Source: Bacillota bacterium
GTDB lineage: Bacteria; Bacillota; Sulfobacillia; RBS10-35; Bu92
Assembly: GCA_014896375.1 (NCBI GenBank)
Contig: JADBKN010000009.1
Coordinates: 139,088-178,599 of the forward strand
Reading direction: 5' to 3'
DNA length: 39,512 bases
Shown here: positions 8,626 through 16,418 of the stretch, in pieces
Numbering within the stretch: position 1 is the stretch's first letter
Layout: each line of letters begins with the position of its first letter
Position numbers and translations under genes: made by a program
The notes under the pieces: model-generated
The model's database searches: none
Seen by the model: only the letters and a program-made list of their open reading frames with translations
What the model was told of the DNA's origin: nothing

Positions 8626-9696
8626 ATGCACTCGACCGACGCCGCCGGCGAGGGCGCCCTCGCGCCCGCACTGCCGGCCTCCCTGCCGCCCGTGGCCTCC
8701 CTGCCGTCCGCCCCGCCGCGCTCCCGTGCGCGGGCGCTTCCGAACACCGGTCTCCGTGGACGCGACCTGCTCACCTTAGGCGACTTCACTCCGGAGGAGC
8801 TCGTCCACCTGCTCGCCGAGGCGCTCGCCTGGAAGCGCGGCGAGCGGCGCGGCCTGCCGCTGACGGGAAAGACCCTCGCCATGGTCTTCCGCAAGCACTC
8901 CACGCGCACGCGCGTCTCGGCGGAGGTGGCGATGGCGCAGCTCGGCGGCCACGCGCTCTTCCTGCATGAGTCCGTCACCCAGATGGCGCGCGGCGAGCCG
9001 CTGCCGGACACGGCGCGCGTGCTCGCCCGCTACGCGGACGGGATCCTCGTGCGCACCCACGACCACGCGGAGGTGGAGACGTGGGCCGCGTACGCGGACG
9101 TGCCCGTCATCAACGCGCTCACGGACCGCGATCACCCCTGCCAGGCGCTGGCCGACCTCCTCACGCTGGCGGAAGCCTTCGGCCGCACGGGCCCGCTGGC
9201 CGCCGGCCGGCCGGGCTTCCTGCGCGGCCTGAAGCTCGCGTACGTGGGCGACGGTAACAACGTGGCGCACGCGCTCATGCTGGGCGGGGCGCTGGCGGGA
9301 CTGCACGTCGTCGTCGCCTGCCCGGAGGGATACGGCCCGGACGCGGGCGTGACCGCGCGGGCCAGCGAGCTCGCGCGCGCGGCGGGCGGCGCCGTCGAGG
9401 TGACGGACGATCCCGCGGTAGCCGTCAGCGGTGCGCACGCCGTGTACACGGACGTGTGGGTGAGCATGGGCGAGGAAGCCGAGGCGGAGGCGCGCCGCGC
9501 CGCACTGGCGCCCTATGCCGTGACGCCGGCGCTCATGGCCCAAGCGCGCCCCGACGCCGTCTTCCTCCACTGCCTGCCGGCGCACCGGGGGGAGGAGGCC
9601 GCGGCCGATGTGATCGACGGGCCGCGGAGCGCCGTGTGGGACCAGGCGGAAAACCGGCTGCACACGATCAAGGCGGTGCTGGCGGAGCTCCTATGA
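8626..9696 (+). CDS. argF: Ornithine carbamoyltransferase
   Basis: Condenses ornithine and carbamoyl phosphate to citrulline, cytosolic, step 6 of arginine synthesis. Family motifs are all present in the 356-residue product: STRTR (92-96, carbamoyl phosphate), HPCQ (170-173), DGNNVAHA (208-215), the ornithine-specific SMG loop in DVWVSMG (275-281) and HCLPAHRG (314-321). ATG at 8626 has AGGAAGGGGA about 5 bases upstream. The N-terminus carries about 45 extra Ala/Pro-rich residues before the conserved GRDLLTLGDF; family members usually begin almost directly there, so a later start or a real tail are both possible. First gene of an argF-argG-argH operon on the plus strand. Confidence 0.95.
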   Translation: MHSTDAAGEGALAPALPASLPPVASLPSAPPRSRARALPNTGLRGRDLLTLGDFTPEELVHLLAEALAWKRGERRGLPLTGKTLAMVFRKHSTRTRVSAEVAMAQLGGHALFLHESVTQMARGEPLPDTARVLARYADGILVRTHDHAEVETWAAYADVPVINALTDRDHPCQALADLLTLAEAFGRTGPLAAGRPGFLRGLKLAYVGDGNNVAHALMLGGALAGLHVVVACPEGYGPDAGVTARASELARAAGGAVEVTDDPAVAVSGAHAVYTDVWVSMGEEAEAEARRAALAPYAVTPALMAQARPDAVFLHCLPAHRGEEAAADVIDGPRSAVWDQAENRLHTIKAVLAELL

Positions 9697-9776
9697 ACGC
9701 TCCTTCGGACGACGGAGCGGCCGTCCGATCCGGCCGCTCCGCGCACGTGGGCCAACGCTGACAGGAGGCGGAACGC

Positions 9777-10984
9777 ATGGGCGAGCGGATCGTGCTGGCG
9801 TATTCCGGCGGGCTGGACACCTCGGTGGCTGTCCGCTGGCTGAAGGAGAACTACGGCTACGACGTGGTGGCGCTGCTCATCGATCTGGGCGAGGGCCGGG
9901 ACCTGCCCGCACTCCGGGAGAAGGCGTTGCGTATCGGCGCCGTGGAGGCGCGGGTGGTGGACGCGCGGGAGGAATTCGTGCGGGAGTACTGCATGCGCGC
10001 GCTGGCGGCGAACGCGCTCTACGAGGGGGTCTACCCGCTTTCGGCGGCGCTCTCGCGCCCGCTGATCGCCCGCTGGCTCGTGCAGGTGGCGGAGGAGACG
10101 GGCGCGACGGCCGTGGCGCACGGCTGCACGGGCAAGGGCAACGACCAGGTCCGCTTCGACGTCGCCGTGGCGGCCCTCAACCCGGCGCTCAAGGTGGTCG
10201 CTCCCGTCCGCGAGTGGCCGATGTCGCGCGAGGACGAGATCCGCTACGCGCAGCGCCACGGCATCCCGCTGCCGGTGGACCTCGACAACCCCTTCTCCAT
10301 CGACCAGAACCTCTGGGGGCGCAGCGTGGAGTGCGGCGTACTGGAGGATCCGTGGGCGGCCCCGCCGGAGGAGGCCTTCGCCTGGACGGTGGCGCCGGAG
10401 GACGCGCCCAAGGGCGGCGCGGATGTCGTCATCGCCTTCCGCGAGGGGCTGCCGGTGGCGCTCGACGGCGAGGAGCTGCCGCTTGTGGAGCTCGTCGCGC
10501 GGCTTCACCGCCTCGCGGGCGCCCACGGGGTGGGGCGCATCGACCACGTGGAGAACCGCCTCGTGGGCATCAAGTCGCGGGAGGTGTACGAAGCCCCGGC
10601 GGCGCTGGCGCTGATCCAGGCCCATCGCGCCCTTGAGAGCCTGGTCCTGCCGCGGGAGCTGGCGCACGCCAAACCCTGGGTGGAGCAGCAGTACGCGCAG
10701 CTCATCTACAACGGCCTCTGGTTCTCGCCGCTGCGCGAGGCGCTCGACGGCTTCCTGGCCGTCACGCAGCGCGCCGTCACGGGCGAGGTGCGGCTCCACC
10801 TGCAGGCGGGCGCGGCCACGGTGACAGGCCGCCGCGCGGAGCGCTCGCTGTACTCCGAGGCGCTGGCCACCTACGGCGCGGGCGACGCCTTCGACCACCG
10901 CGCCGCCGAGGGCTTCATCCACATCTGGGGCCTGCCCACGCGCGTCTGGGCGGAGGCGCAGCGCGCCGCGGCGGTGGAACGGCG

Positions 10985-10988
<4 letters not shown>
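9777..10988 (+). CDS. argG: Argininosuccinate synthase
   Basis: ATP-dependent ligation of citrulline and aspartate to argininosuccinate. The 403-residue product begins with the N-type ATP pyrophosphatase loop AYSGGLDTS (8-16). It continues with the citrulline/aspartate block [28 protein letters not shown], and the conserved [14 protein letters not shown]. Length is normal for the family. ATG at 9777 is preceded by AGGAGG at 8 bases. It lies 80 bp after argF and its stop overlaps the argH start by 4 bp, so argG and argH are coupled. Confidence 0.97.
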
Positions 10989-12262
<1,274 letters not shown>

Positions 12263-12303
12263 CGCAGCCTGCCGCTCCGTCGCCGCGCCCACATGGAACT
12301 ACG

Positions 12304-12337
12304 GAAGCCCCGCAAATCCTTGCGGGGCTTCGCTTTT
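12304..12337 (+). terminator. Rho-independent terminator after argH
   Basis: A 12-bp perfect stem GAAGCCCCGCAA / TTGCGGGGCTTC (12304-12315 and 12320-12331) with a 4-base loop, followed by CGCTTTT. It lies about 40 bp after the argH stop. It also faces the 3' end of tRNA-Leu and could work in both directions, although the T-run is only clear on the plus strand. Confidence 0.8.
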
Positions 12338-12347
12338 CTCGCATTCA

Positions 12348-12428
12348 TGCCGGGGGCGGGATTCGAACCCGCACGCCTTGCGGCAGAGGATTTTAAGTCC
12401 CCCGCGTCTGCCGTTCCGCCACCCCGGC
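12348..12428 (-). tRNA. tRNA-Leu, anticodon TAA
   Basis: The minus strand folds into a class II tRNA. The acceptor stem GCCGGGG pairs with CCCCGGC and the discriminator is A. The anticodon loop is CTTAAAA (anticodon TAA, leucine UUA) on a GGGGA/TCCTC stem. There is a long variable arm TGCCGCAAGGCG and a T arm GCGGG-TTCGAAT-CCCGC. The 3' CCA is not encoded; the next bases are TGAATG. It lies about 110 bp downstream of the S1-domain gene on the same strand, and its 3' end faces the argH terminator. Confidence 0.95.
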
Positions 12429-12541
12429 TTGTCCAGAACGCGCGACCGCCTCACTCCACGCGCCAGCGCGCGCTGGAGCGGCGCAGGCGCGCCAGCCCGC
12501 CCCGGCCGGCCGCCCGCCCGCGACCCGCCACGGGCCGCCCG

Positions 12542-12967
12542 TCAGTACGAGCGGGCGCCGCGCCCGCCGCGGCGATCGTCCGAATGCCGGCGCAGGTCGC
12601 TGAGGCGGTCCTCGCTGTCCTTGAGGAAGCGCGCCAGCTTATCCTCGAACGAGGACGGCCCGCGGTAACGTCCGCCGCCGCCCCCGCCCCGCCGGCCGCC
12701 GCCGCCGCTGCCGCGCCGCTCGCTGGCGCCGGGCTGGGCCTGGCGGATGCTCAGACCGATCTTCTTGCCGGCCGGGTCGATGGACAGGATCTTGACCTTG
12801 ACCTTGTCGCCCCGGCTGAGGTAGTCGTTGATGTTCTCTACGTAGGCGTCCGCCACTTCGGAGATGTGCACGAGGCCCGTGGGGCCGTCCGGCAGCTCCA
12901 CGAACGCTCCGAAATTGGTGATGCCCGTCACCACGCCCTCGACGATGTCGCCCACAGCGAACGCCAT
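12542..12967 (-). CDS. S1 domain RNA-binding protein, YabR-like
   Basis: A 141-residue protein starting MAFAVGDIVEG. Residues 5-73 form one S1 (OB-fold) domain with the typical GVVTGITNFGAFVELPDG and GLVHISEVAD blocks. A Gly/Arg-rich linker follows (about 85-105), then a short charged C-terminal helix. YabR/general stress protein 13-like proteins sit at exactly this place after divIC in Bacillota and bind RNA or ribosomes. The frame stays open upstream, but ATG at 12967 starts the domain; the AGGGGG upstream is somewhat far (about 13 bases). It has its own promoter at 13007-13036. Confidence 0.9.
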   Translation of the reverse strand: MAFAVGDIVEGVVTGITNFGAFVELPDGPTGLVHISEVADAYVENINDYLSRGDKVKVKILSIDPAGKKIGLSIRQAQPGASERRGSGGGGRRGGGGGGRYRGPSSFEDKLARFLKDSEDRLSDLRRHSDDRRGGRGARSY

Positions 12968-13006
12968 ATGGACACAATATCCCCCTGTAACGGAATCGCA
13001 AAGACG

Positions 13007-13036
13007 ATTATACGCGGCCCGGCGCCGCAGCGTCAA
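13007..13036 (-). promoter_or_regulatory. SigA promoter of the S1-domain gene
   Basis: On the minus strand TTGACG (13031-13036) and a perfect TATAAT (13007-13012) are 18 bp apart. Initiation would be near 13000, giving a leader of about 33 bases. The -35 lies inside the T-rich tail of the divIC terminator, so one unit ends and the next starts in the same few bases. Confidence 0.8.
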
Positions 13037-13060
13037 ACAAAGGGGGAAGGGGTCCCCCCT
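13035..13060 (-). terminator. Probable Rho-independent terminator of the divIC transcript
   Basis: Minus strand: AGGGGG / CCCCCT arms (13055-13060 and 13041-13046) with an 8-base loop, followed by TTGTTTG. It starts on the divIC stop codon. The stem is short but GC-only except one pair, and the T-run is interrupted, so strength is uncertain. It partly overlaps the next promoter. Confidence 0.5.
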
Positions 13061-13449
13061 CAGCGGCTGCCGGGCGCGGCCGCGGGCGGCGCCTCGGATG
13101 CGTTCGGGCCTGCCGGCACCGGCTCGTAGACGATCTCACCGGGCTTCGTCAGGCCCATCTTGCGCGCCTGCATCTCGATGGCGGGCAGGGACTGGAGATC
13201 CTGCAGCTCACGGCGCAACTCGGCGTTGTGCTCCTCGATCTGCGCAAGCTGCTGCTGGTAGCGCTCCTCCTCCACGCGCAAGCGGTGAAGCATCCACTCC
13301 TGCCGCGCGAACATGAGGAGAGCGTACAGCGTGACGGTGGCGACGAGCGTCCGCCGCCAGCGCCAGCGGCGCACGCGGCGCGGCCGGGGCGCGGCCGCGG
13401 GCGGGGCGGAGGGGACGGCCGGCGAGGCTGCGGGCGAACCGTCGCGCAT
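13060..13449 (-). CDS. divIC: Cell division protein DivIC/FtsB family
   Basis: A 129-residue bitopic membrane protein. A basic cytoplasmic N-terminus with a Pro/Ala-rich stretch (1-32) is followed by one TM segment (33-48), a coiled coil (52-88: EERYQQQLAQIEEHNAELRR), and the family's C-terminal ARKMGLTKPGEIVYEPVP. DivIC joins FtsL and DivIB at the septum to drive septal wall synthesis. The position after yabQ matches B. subtilis. Its ATG shares one base with the stop of the small HTH gene (TGATG), so the two are coupled. Confidence 0.9.
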   Translation of the reverse strand: MRDGSPAASPAVPSAPPAAAPRPRRVRRWRWRRTLVATVTLYALLMFARQEWMLHRLRVEEERYQQQLAQIEEHNAELRRELQDLQSLPAIEMQARKMGLTKPGEIVYEPVPAGPNASEAPPAAAPGSR

Positions 13450-13688
13450 CAGGCATCGCCGCCTTCCGCAGTCTCGCCTTCGCCGTAGACGCCGAGCGGA
13501 TCGCCGGAGATCACGATCACGACCTGATACCCCTTCGCGCGCGCGCGGTTGAAGAGCGTGGCGACGGTGCCCGGAGTGATGCCCAGCCGGCGCGCGACCT
13601 CCTCATTGCTGTGGCCCGTCTCCTTCAGCACGACGACCTGCCGCTCCCGGAAGCTCAGCCGTTCCGCGCCGCGGATCTCGATGTTCAA
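13449..13688 (-). CDS. Small helix-turn-helix protein, sigma-70 region 4/LuxR-like
   Basis: A 79-residue protein consisting of little more than one HTH. LSFRERQVVVLKETGHSNEEVARRLG and ITPGTVATLFNRARAKG (residues 11-53, in two blocks) match the sigma region 4 or LuxR C-terminal pattern. A hydrophobic strand QVVIVISG and an acidic tail follow. There is no sigma region 2 or receiver domain. The start is TTG at 13688 with GGAGG about 9 bases upstream. It is not part of the B. subtilis yabQ-divIC layout. It is coupled to divIC by a one-base overlap and preceded by a strong dyad, so self-control or control of divIC is plausible but inferred. Confidence 0.75.
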   Translation of the reverse strand: MNIEIRGAERLSFRERQVVVLKETGHSNEEVARRLGITPGTVATLFNRARAKGYQVVIVISGDPLGVYGEGETAEGGDA

Positions 13689-13708
13689 TGGAACGGCCCT
13701 CCGTTATC

Positions 13709-13764
13709 CCCATCCTTGTCCACAGTCTGTGGACAAGGTTCATACACTGTGCATACAGGATGGG
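13709..13764. promoter_or_regulatory. Nested inverted repeats with two DnaA-box-like half sites
   Basis: Bases 13714-13738 form a perfect 25-bp dyad: two 12-bp arms around one central T. The arms read TTGTCCACA and TGTGGACAA, the high-GC form of the DnaA box, in inverted orientation. The dyad is flanked by a wider inverted pair, CCCATCCT (13709-13716) and AGGATGGG (13757-13764). Two direct CATACA repeats lie 11 bp apart (13741-13746, 13752-13757). It sits in the 148-bp gap between yabQ and the HTH gene. No T-run follows, so a terminator is unlikely. Operator, DnaA-binding site or both are possible. Confidence 0.7.
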
Positions 13765-13836
13765 TACAAACGGTTCGCGGCCCGCGCGCCGATTCCTGCT
13801 GGCGGGCTGCAGGCGGCGACTCGCGCCGCCGCGCCC

Positions 13837-14475
13837 TCACGCCGGCGGCGGCCGGCGCCCGCGGCCGGCGGCGCGCCGCAGGGCGGCCGCGAGGGCCCGT
13901 GCCGGCCACAGCAGGCGGCGCGCGGCGCGGCGCAGGGGGTGCGCCGGCCGGAGCCACGCCCGGGCCGGCCGCAAAGGCAGCCGCGCCGGCCAAAGGAGCG
14001 CGCGCAGCGGCCAGAGGAGGATCCGCGCCACGCGCCGGCCGGCCGCCGCCGCCACGCGCGCCGCACGCCCGGCGGCCCGGGCCAGGCGCCGCAGCCCGCG
14101 CCAGGTCCGGCGGCCCAGATCCGCCGCCTGCCGCGCGCGCCGGCGCGTCCAGCGCGCCGCCGTGCGCAGGACCTCCAGGAAGCGCTCCGTCGCCCAGGTC
14201 ACCGTCGCGCTGGCCAAAGTGAAGTAGAGGGCCGCGCCGAGCGCCAGCCCGATGAAGACGTAGTAGCGGACCTCGCCCCAATTGGCGAGGAAGAGCCCGG
14301 TCGCGGCGAGCACGGCGCCCGCCAGCCAGAGCCCGGCGTCGGCCAGCTGCGCGGCCGGCCCCTTGAGGCGGAACACCCGCCGCACGGCGCGGCTGAGGTC
14401 GAAGGCCAGGCCGAGGCCGATCCCCGTCAGCACCGTGACGAGGAAGGCGTACAGCTGGATGTCGACCGGGACCAT
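13837..14475 (-). CDS. yabQ: Spore cortex biosynthesis protein YabQ
   Basis: A 212-residue membrane protein. DIQLYAFLVTVLTGIGLGLAFD at the N-terminus (5-26, here in two blocks: DIQLYAFLVTV and LTGIGLGLAFD) is the YabQ signature. Further hydrophobic helices lie at about 46-64 and 69-87. In B. subtilis YabQ sits in the outer forespore membrane of the mother cell and is needed for cortex formation. The C-terminal 100 residues are unusual: Arg/Ala-rich with recurring LLWPAR, LRPAR and LRPAH units. Start ATG 14475 lies 3 bases after the yabP stop, so the pair is coupled. Confidence 0.88.
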   Translation of the reverse strand: MVPVDIQLYAFLVTVLTGIGLGLAFDLSRAVRRVFRLKGPAAQLADAGLWLAGAVLAATGLFLANWGEVRYYVFIGLALGAALYFTLASATVTWATERFLEVLRTAARWTRRRARQAADLGRRTWRGLRRLARAAGRAARVAAAAGRRVARILLWPLRALLWPARLPLRPARAWLRPAHPLRRAARRLLWPARALAAALRRAAGRGRRPPPA

Positions 14476-14478
14476 GGC

Positions 14479-14781
14479 CTACTTGATCATGCGGGCGAGG
14501 AATCCCTTGCCGCGCTCCTTCTTGTTGCCGCGGCCCACGCTCCACTCCACGCTGTGGATCAGCCCTTCGACGGAGAACCGGCCCTCTTCGAGGTTGAGCT
14601 GCTTGATCTGCAGGTCCTCGCCGGTCATGGTCAGGGTGCCGAGATCGGTGTCGAGCACGATGGAGTGGTCGTCGAAGCTGTCGACGTGCAGGACGCCGGT
14701 GACGTGCGCCGTCTCGCGGTTGACGATGCTGACTTCATGGGGCTTCCCCGGCTGCGGCCGGGCGCCATCCTTCCCGTCCAT
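14479..14781 (-). CDS. yabP: Sporulation protein YabP
   Basis: A 100-residue soluble protein with the YabP core: VNRETAHVTGVLHVDSFDDH, IVLDTDLGTLTMTGEDLQIK, and LNLEEGRFSVEGLIHSVEW. YabP partners YabQ in spore assembly. Start ATG 14781 has GGAGGG 7 bases upstream. It sits between rqcP and yabQ in the order known from B. subtilis, where the yabP-yabQ pair is expressed in the mother cell under SigE; no such promoter is visible here. Confidence 0.92.
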   Translation of the reverse strand: MDGKDGARPQPGKPHEVSIVNRETAHVTGVLHVDSFDDHSIVLDTDLGTLTMTGEDLQIKQLNLEEGRFSVEGLIHSVEWSVGRGNKKERGKGFLARMIK

Positions 14782-14844
14782 CCCGCGCCCTCCTCTAGCG
14801 CAGGATATGGCGCCGGTCCACGCCGGTATGTCTCCGCGCGCGGC

Positions 14845-15117
14845 TCAGCCGAGGTCCGGGTCGGGCCGCCGCACCTCGCGCACGACCTCGTACATGATGT
14901 GCGCGAGCTGCGCGGGCATCGAGTCCTGGACCAGCTTGACCCGCACCGTGAGAACGCGCGGGCCGTAGTCGATCTCGACCTCGTCCCCGGGCTGCACCTC
15001 GGCGCTCGGCCGCGCGATGGTGCCGTTCTTCTTCACGCGTCCCGCCCAGCACATGTTCGTCGCGACGGTGCGCCGCTTGATGAGGCGGCTGGTCTTCAGG
15101 TACTTGTCGAGCCGCAT
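14845..15117 (-). CDS. rqcP: RNA-binding S4 domain protein RqcP (YabO)
   Basis: A 90-residue S4-domain protein: MRLDKYLKTSRLIKRRTVA (1-19), then MCWAGRVKKNG and VQPGDEVEIDYGPR. RqcP works with RqcH on stalled 50S subunits in ribosome quality control, holding the P-site tRNA during alanine tailing. It is an Hsp15-type fold, slightly longer than B. subtilis YabO (86). ATG at 15117 is chosen over an in-frame TTG four codons earlier because GGAGG sits 5 bases before it. A hairpin ending in TTTT lies directly before the ribosome site. Confidence 0.92.
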   Translation of the reverse strand: MRLDKYLKTSRLIKRRTVATNMCWAGRVKKNGTIARPSAEVQPGDEVEIDYGPRVLTVRVKLVQDSMPAQLAHIMYEVVREVRRPDPDLG

Positions 15118-15127
15118 GCCGACCTCC

Positions 15128-15162
15128 AAAACCGCACGGGCCCCCGGAGGGAGCCCGTGCGG
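15128..15162 (-). terminator. Hairpin with TTTT after hup, next to the rqcP ribosome site
   Basis: Minus strand: perfect 10-bp arms CCGCACGGGC and GCCCGTGCGG (15153-15162, 15132-15141), an 11-base loop, then TTTT directly followed by the rqcP ribosome site GGAGG. It reads as an intrinsic terminator or attenuator that would let hup be made in excess over rqcP-yabP-yabQ. The T-run is short, so read-through is likely. Confidence 0.7.
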
Positions 15163-15199
15163 ACGTGCGCGAGGGCGCGGAAAGGGCCGCGCCGGTGGG

Positions 15200-15475
15200 T
15201 CACTTCGCGAGAGAATCCTTCAGCGCCTTGCCCGCCTTGAAAGCCGGCACCTTGGACGCCGGGATGGTGATCGTCTGGCCGGTCTGCGGGTTGCGGCCCG
15301 TGCGCGGCTTGCGCTGGCGCACCTCGAAGGTGCCGAAGCCGACGAGCGAGACCTTGTCGCCGCGGCCGAGCGCTTCCTGGATCGTTTCGACGACGGCGTT
15401 GACCGCCTTCTCGGAGTCCTTCTTGGTGAGGCCGGTTTTGTCGGCCACGCTGGCGATGAGATCGTTCTTGTTCAC
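15200..15475 (-). CDS. hup: DNA-binding protein HU
   Basis: A 91-residue histone-like protein with the full HU pattern. [19 protein letters not shown] opens it, [20 protein letters not shown] leads into the beta-arm with [21 protein letters not shown], and KALKDSLAK closes it. It bends and compacts DNA as a dimer. GTG start at 15475 overlaps the mazG stop (GTGA), with AAGGAGA about 9 bases upstream. The hup gene after mazG in this block is common in clostridial and deep-branching Bacillota, unlike B. subtilis, where it is elsewhere. Confidence 0.97.
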   Translation of the reverse strand: MNKNDLIASVADKTGLTKKDSEKAVNAVVETIQEALGRGDKVSLVGFGTFEVRQRKPRTGRNPQTGQTITIPASKVPAFKAGKALKDSLAK

Positions 15476-16398
15476 GCCTGGTTGTCTCCTTTCTCTTTAA
15501 GCCGCAGGCGGCTTGTCCGAAGCGGGAAGTTCGCGCCCTGCGCGCTTTCTCCTGCAGATTCCCCATCATTTGACGCGCTTGATGCGTCCGCGGACGCGTT
15601 GGAAGCGCCCGCGGCGCGCTTCGCCTGCTCCCAGAGCGCGTCGAGCTCGGCCGCGGGGCGGCCTTCCAGCGTCTCCCCGCGCGCTTCGACGGCGTTCTCC
15701 ATGCGCGCGAAGCGAGTGCGGAACTTCGTGTTGGCGCGGTGGAGCGCGAGTTCCGGGTCGACGCCGAGCCAGCGCGCGTAGTTCACCAGGGCGAAAAGGA
15801 GGTCGCCGAACTCCTCCTCCACCCGCTCCGGCGTCTCCCGGCGCGCCGCCTCGAGCTCCGCCATCTCCTCGCGCACCTTCTCCAGCACGGCCGCGGCGTC
15901 GGGCCAGTCGAAGCCCAGCGCGGCGGCCGCGCGGGAGAGGCTCAGGGCCGCGAGCAGCGCCGGCTGGCCGCGCCCGGCCTCATCCAGACGGCTGCGCCCG
16001 CGGGCGGGCGGCTCGCCTGCGGCCGCGCGCTCGGCGGCCTTCACGTCCTGCCAGATGGAGTGGACGTCCTCGGCCGTCGCGGCGCGGAGTCCCCCGAAGA
16101 CGTGCGGGTGGCGGCGCACGAGCTTCTCCGCCAACCCGTGGGCCACGTCGCGCCAGTCGAAGGCGCCCGCCTCTTCCGCGATGACGCTGTGGAACACCAC
16201 CTGGAGGAGCAGGTCGCCGAGTTCCTCCTTGAGCTGCGCCGCGTCGCCGGAGTCGATCGCGGTCACGACCTCGTACGCTTCCTCAATGACGTAGCGCCTG
16301 AGGCTCTCATGCGTCTGCTGCCGGTCCCAGGGGCAGCCTCCGGGGCCGCGCAGCCGGCGCAGGATCTCCACCACGCGCTCCATGGGTCCGTCCGCCAC
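15472..16398 (-). CDS. mazG: Nucleoside triphosphate pyrophosphohydrolase MazG
   Basis: A 308-residue protein with two MazG helical domains. The first contains [16 protein letters not shown] and [16 protein letters not shown] (35-71), the second [11 protein letters not shown] and [20 protein letters not shown] (about 180-225). The ExxE...ExxD metal ligands are present in both. It hydrolyses (d)NTPs to monophosphates and cleans the nucleotide pool. GTG start at 16398 has GGGAGGT 6 bases upstream, 20 bp after the spoVB-like stop. B. subtilis YabN carries an extra N-terminal tetrapyrrole-methylase domain; it is absent here. The C-terminal 35 residues are Ser/Ala-rich. Confidence 0.94.
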   Translation of the reverse strand: MADGPMERVVEILRRLRGPGGCPWDRQQTHESLRRYVIEEAYEVVTAIDSGDAAQLKEELGDLLLQVVFHSVIAEEAGAFDWRDVAHGLAEKLVRRHPHVFGGLRAATAEDVHSIWQDVKAAERAAAGEPPARGRSRLDEAGRGQPALLAALSLSRAAAALGFDWPDAAAVLEKVREEMAELEAARRETPERVEEEFGDLLFALVNYARWLGVDPELALHRANTKFRTRFARMENAVEARGETLEGRPAAELDALWEQAKRAAGASNASADASSASNDGESAGESAQGANFPLRTSRLRLKEKGDNQA

Positions 16399-16418
16399 GA
16401 CCGCACCTCCCTCCCGCG

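Noticed and set aside
13741..13757. CATACACT on the plus strand resembling a SigE -10
   Set aside because: No matching -35 lies upstream and no plus-strand gene follows.
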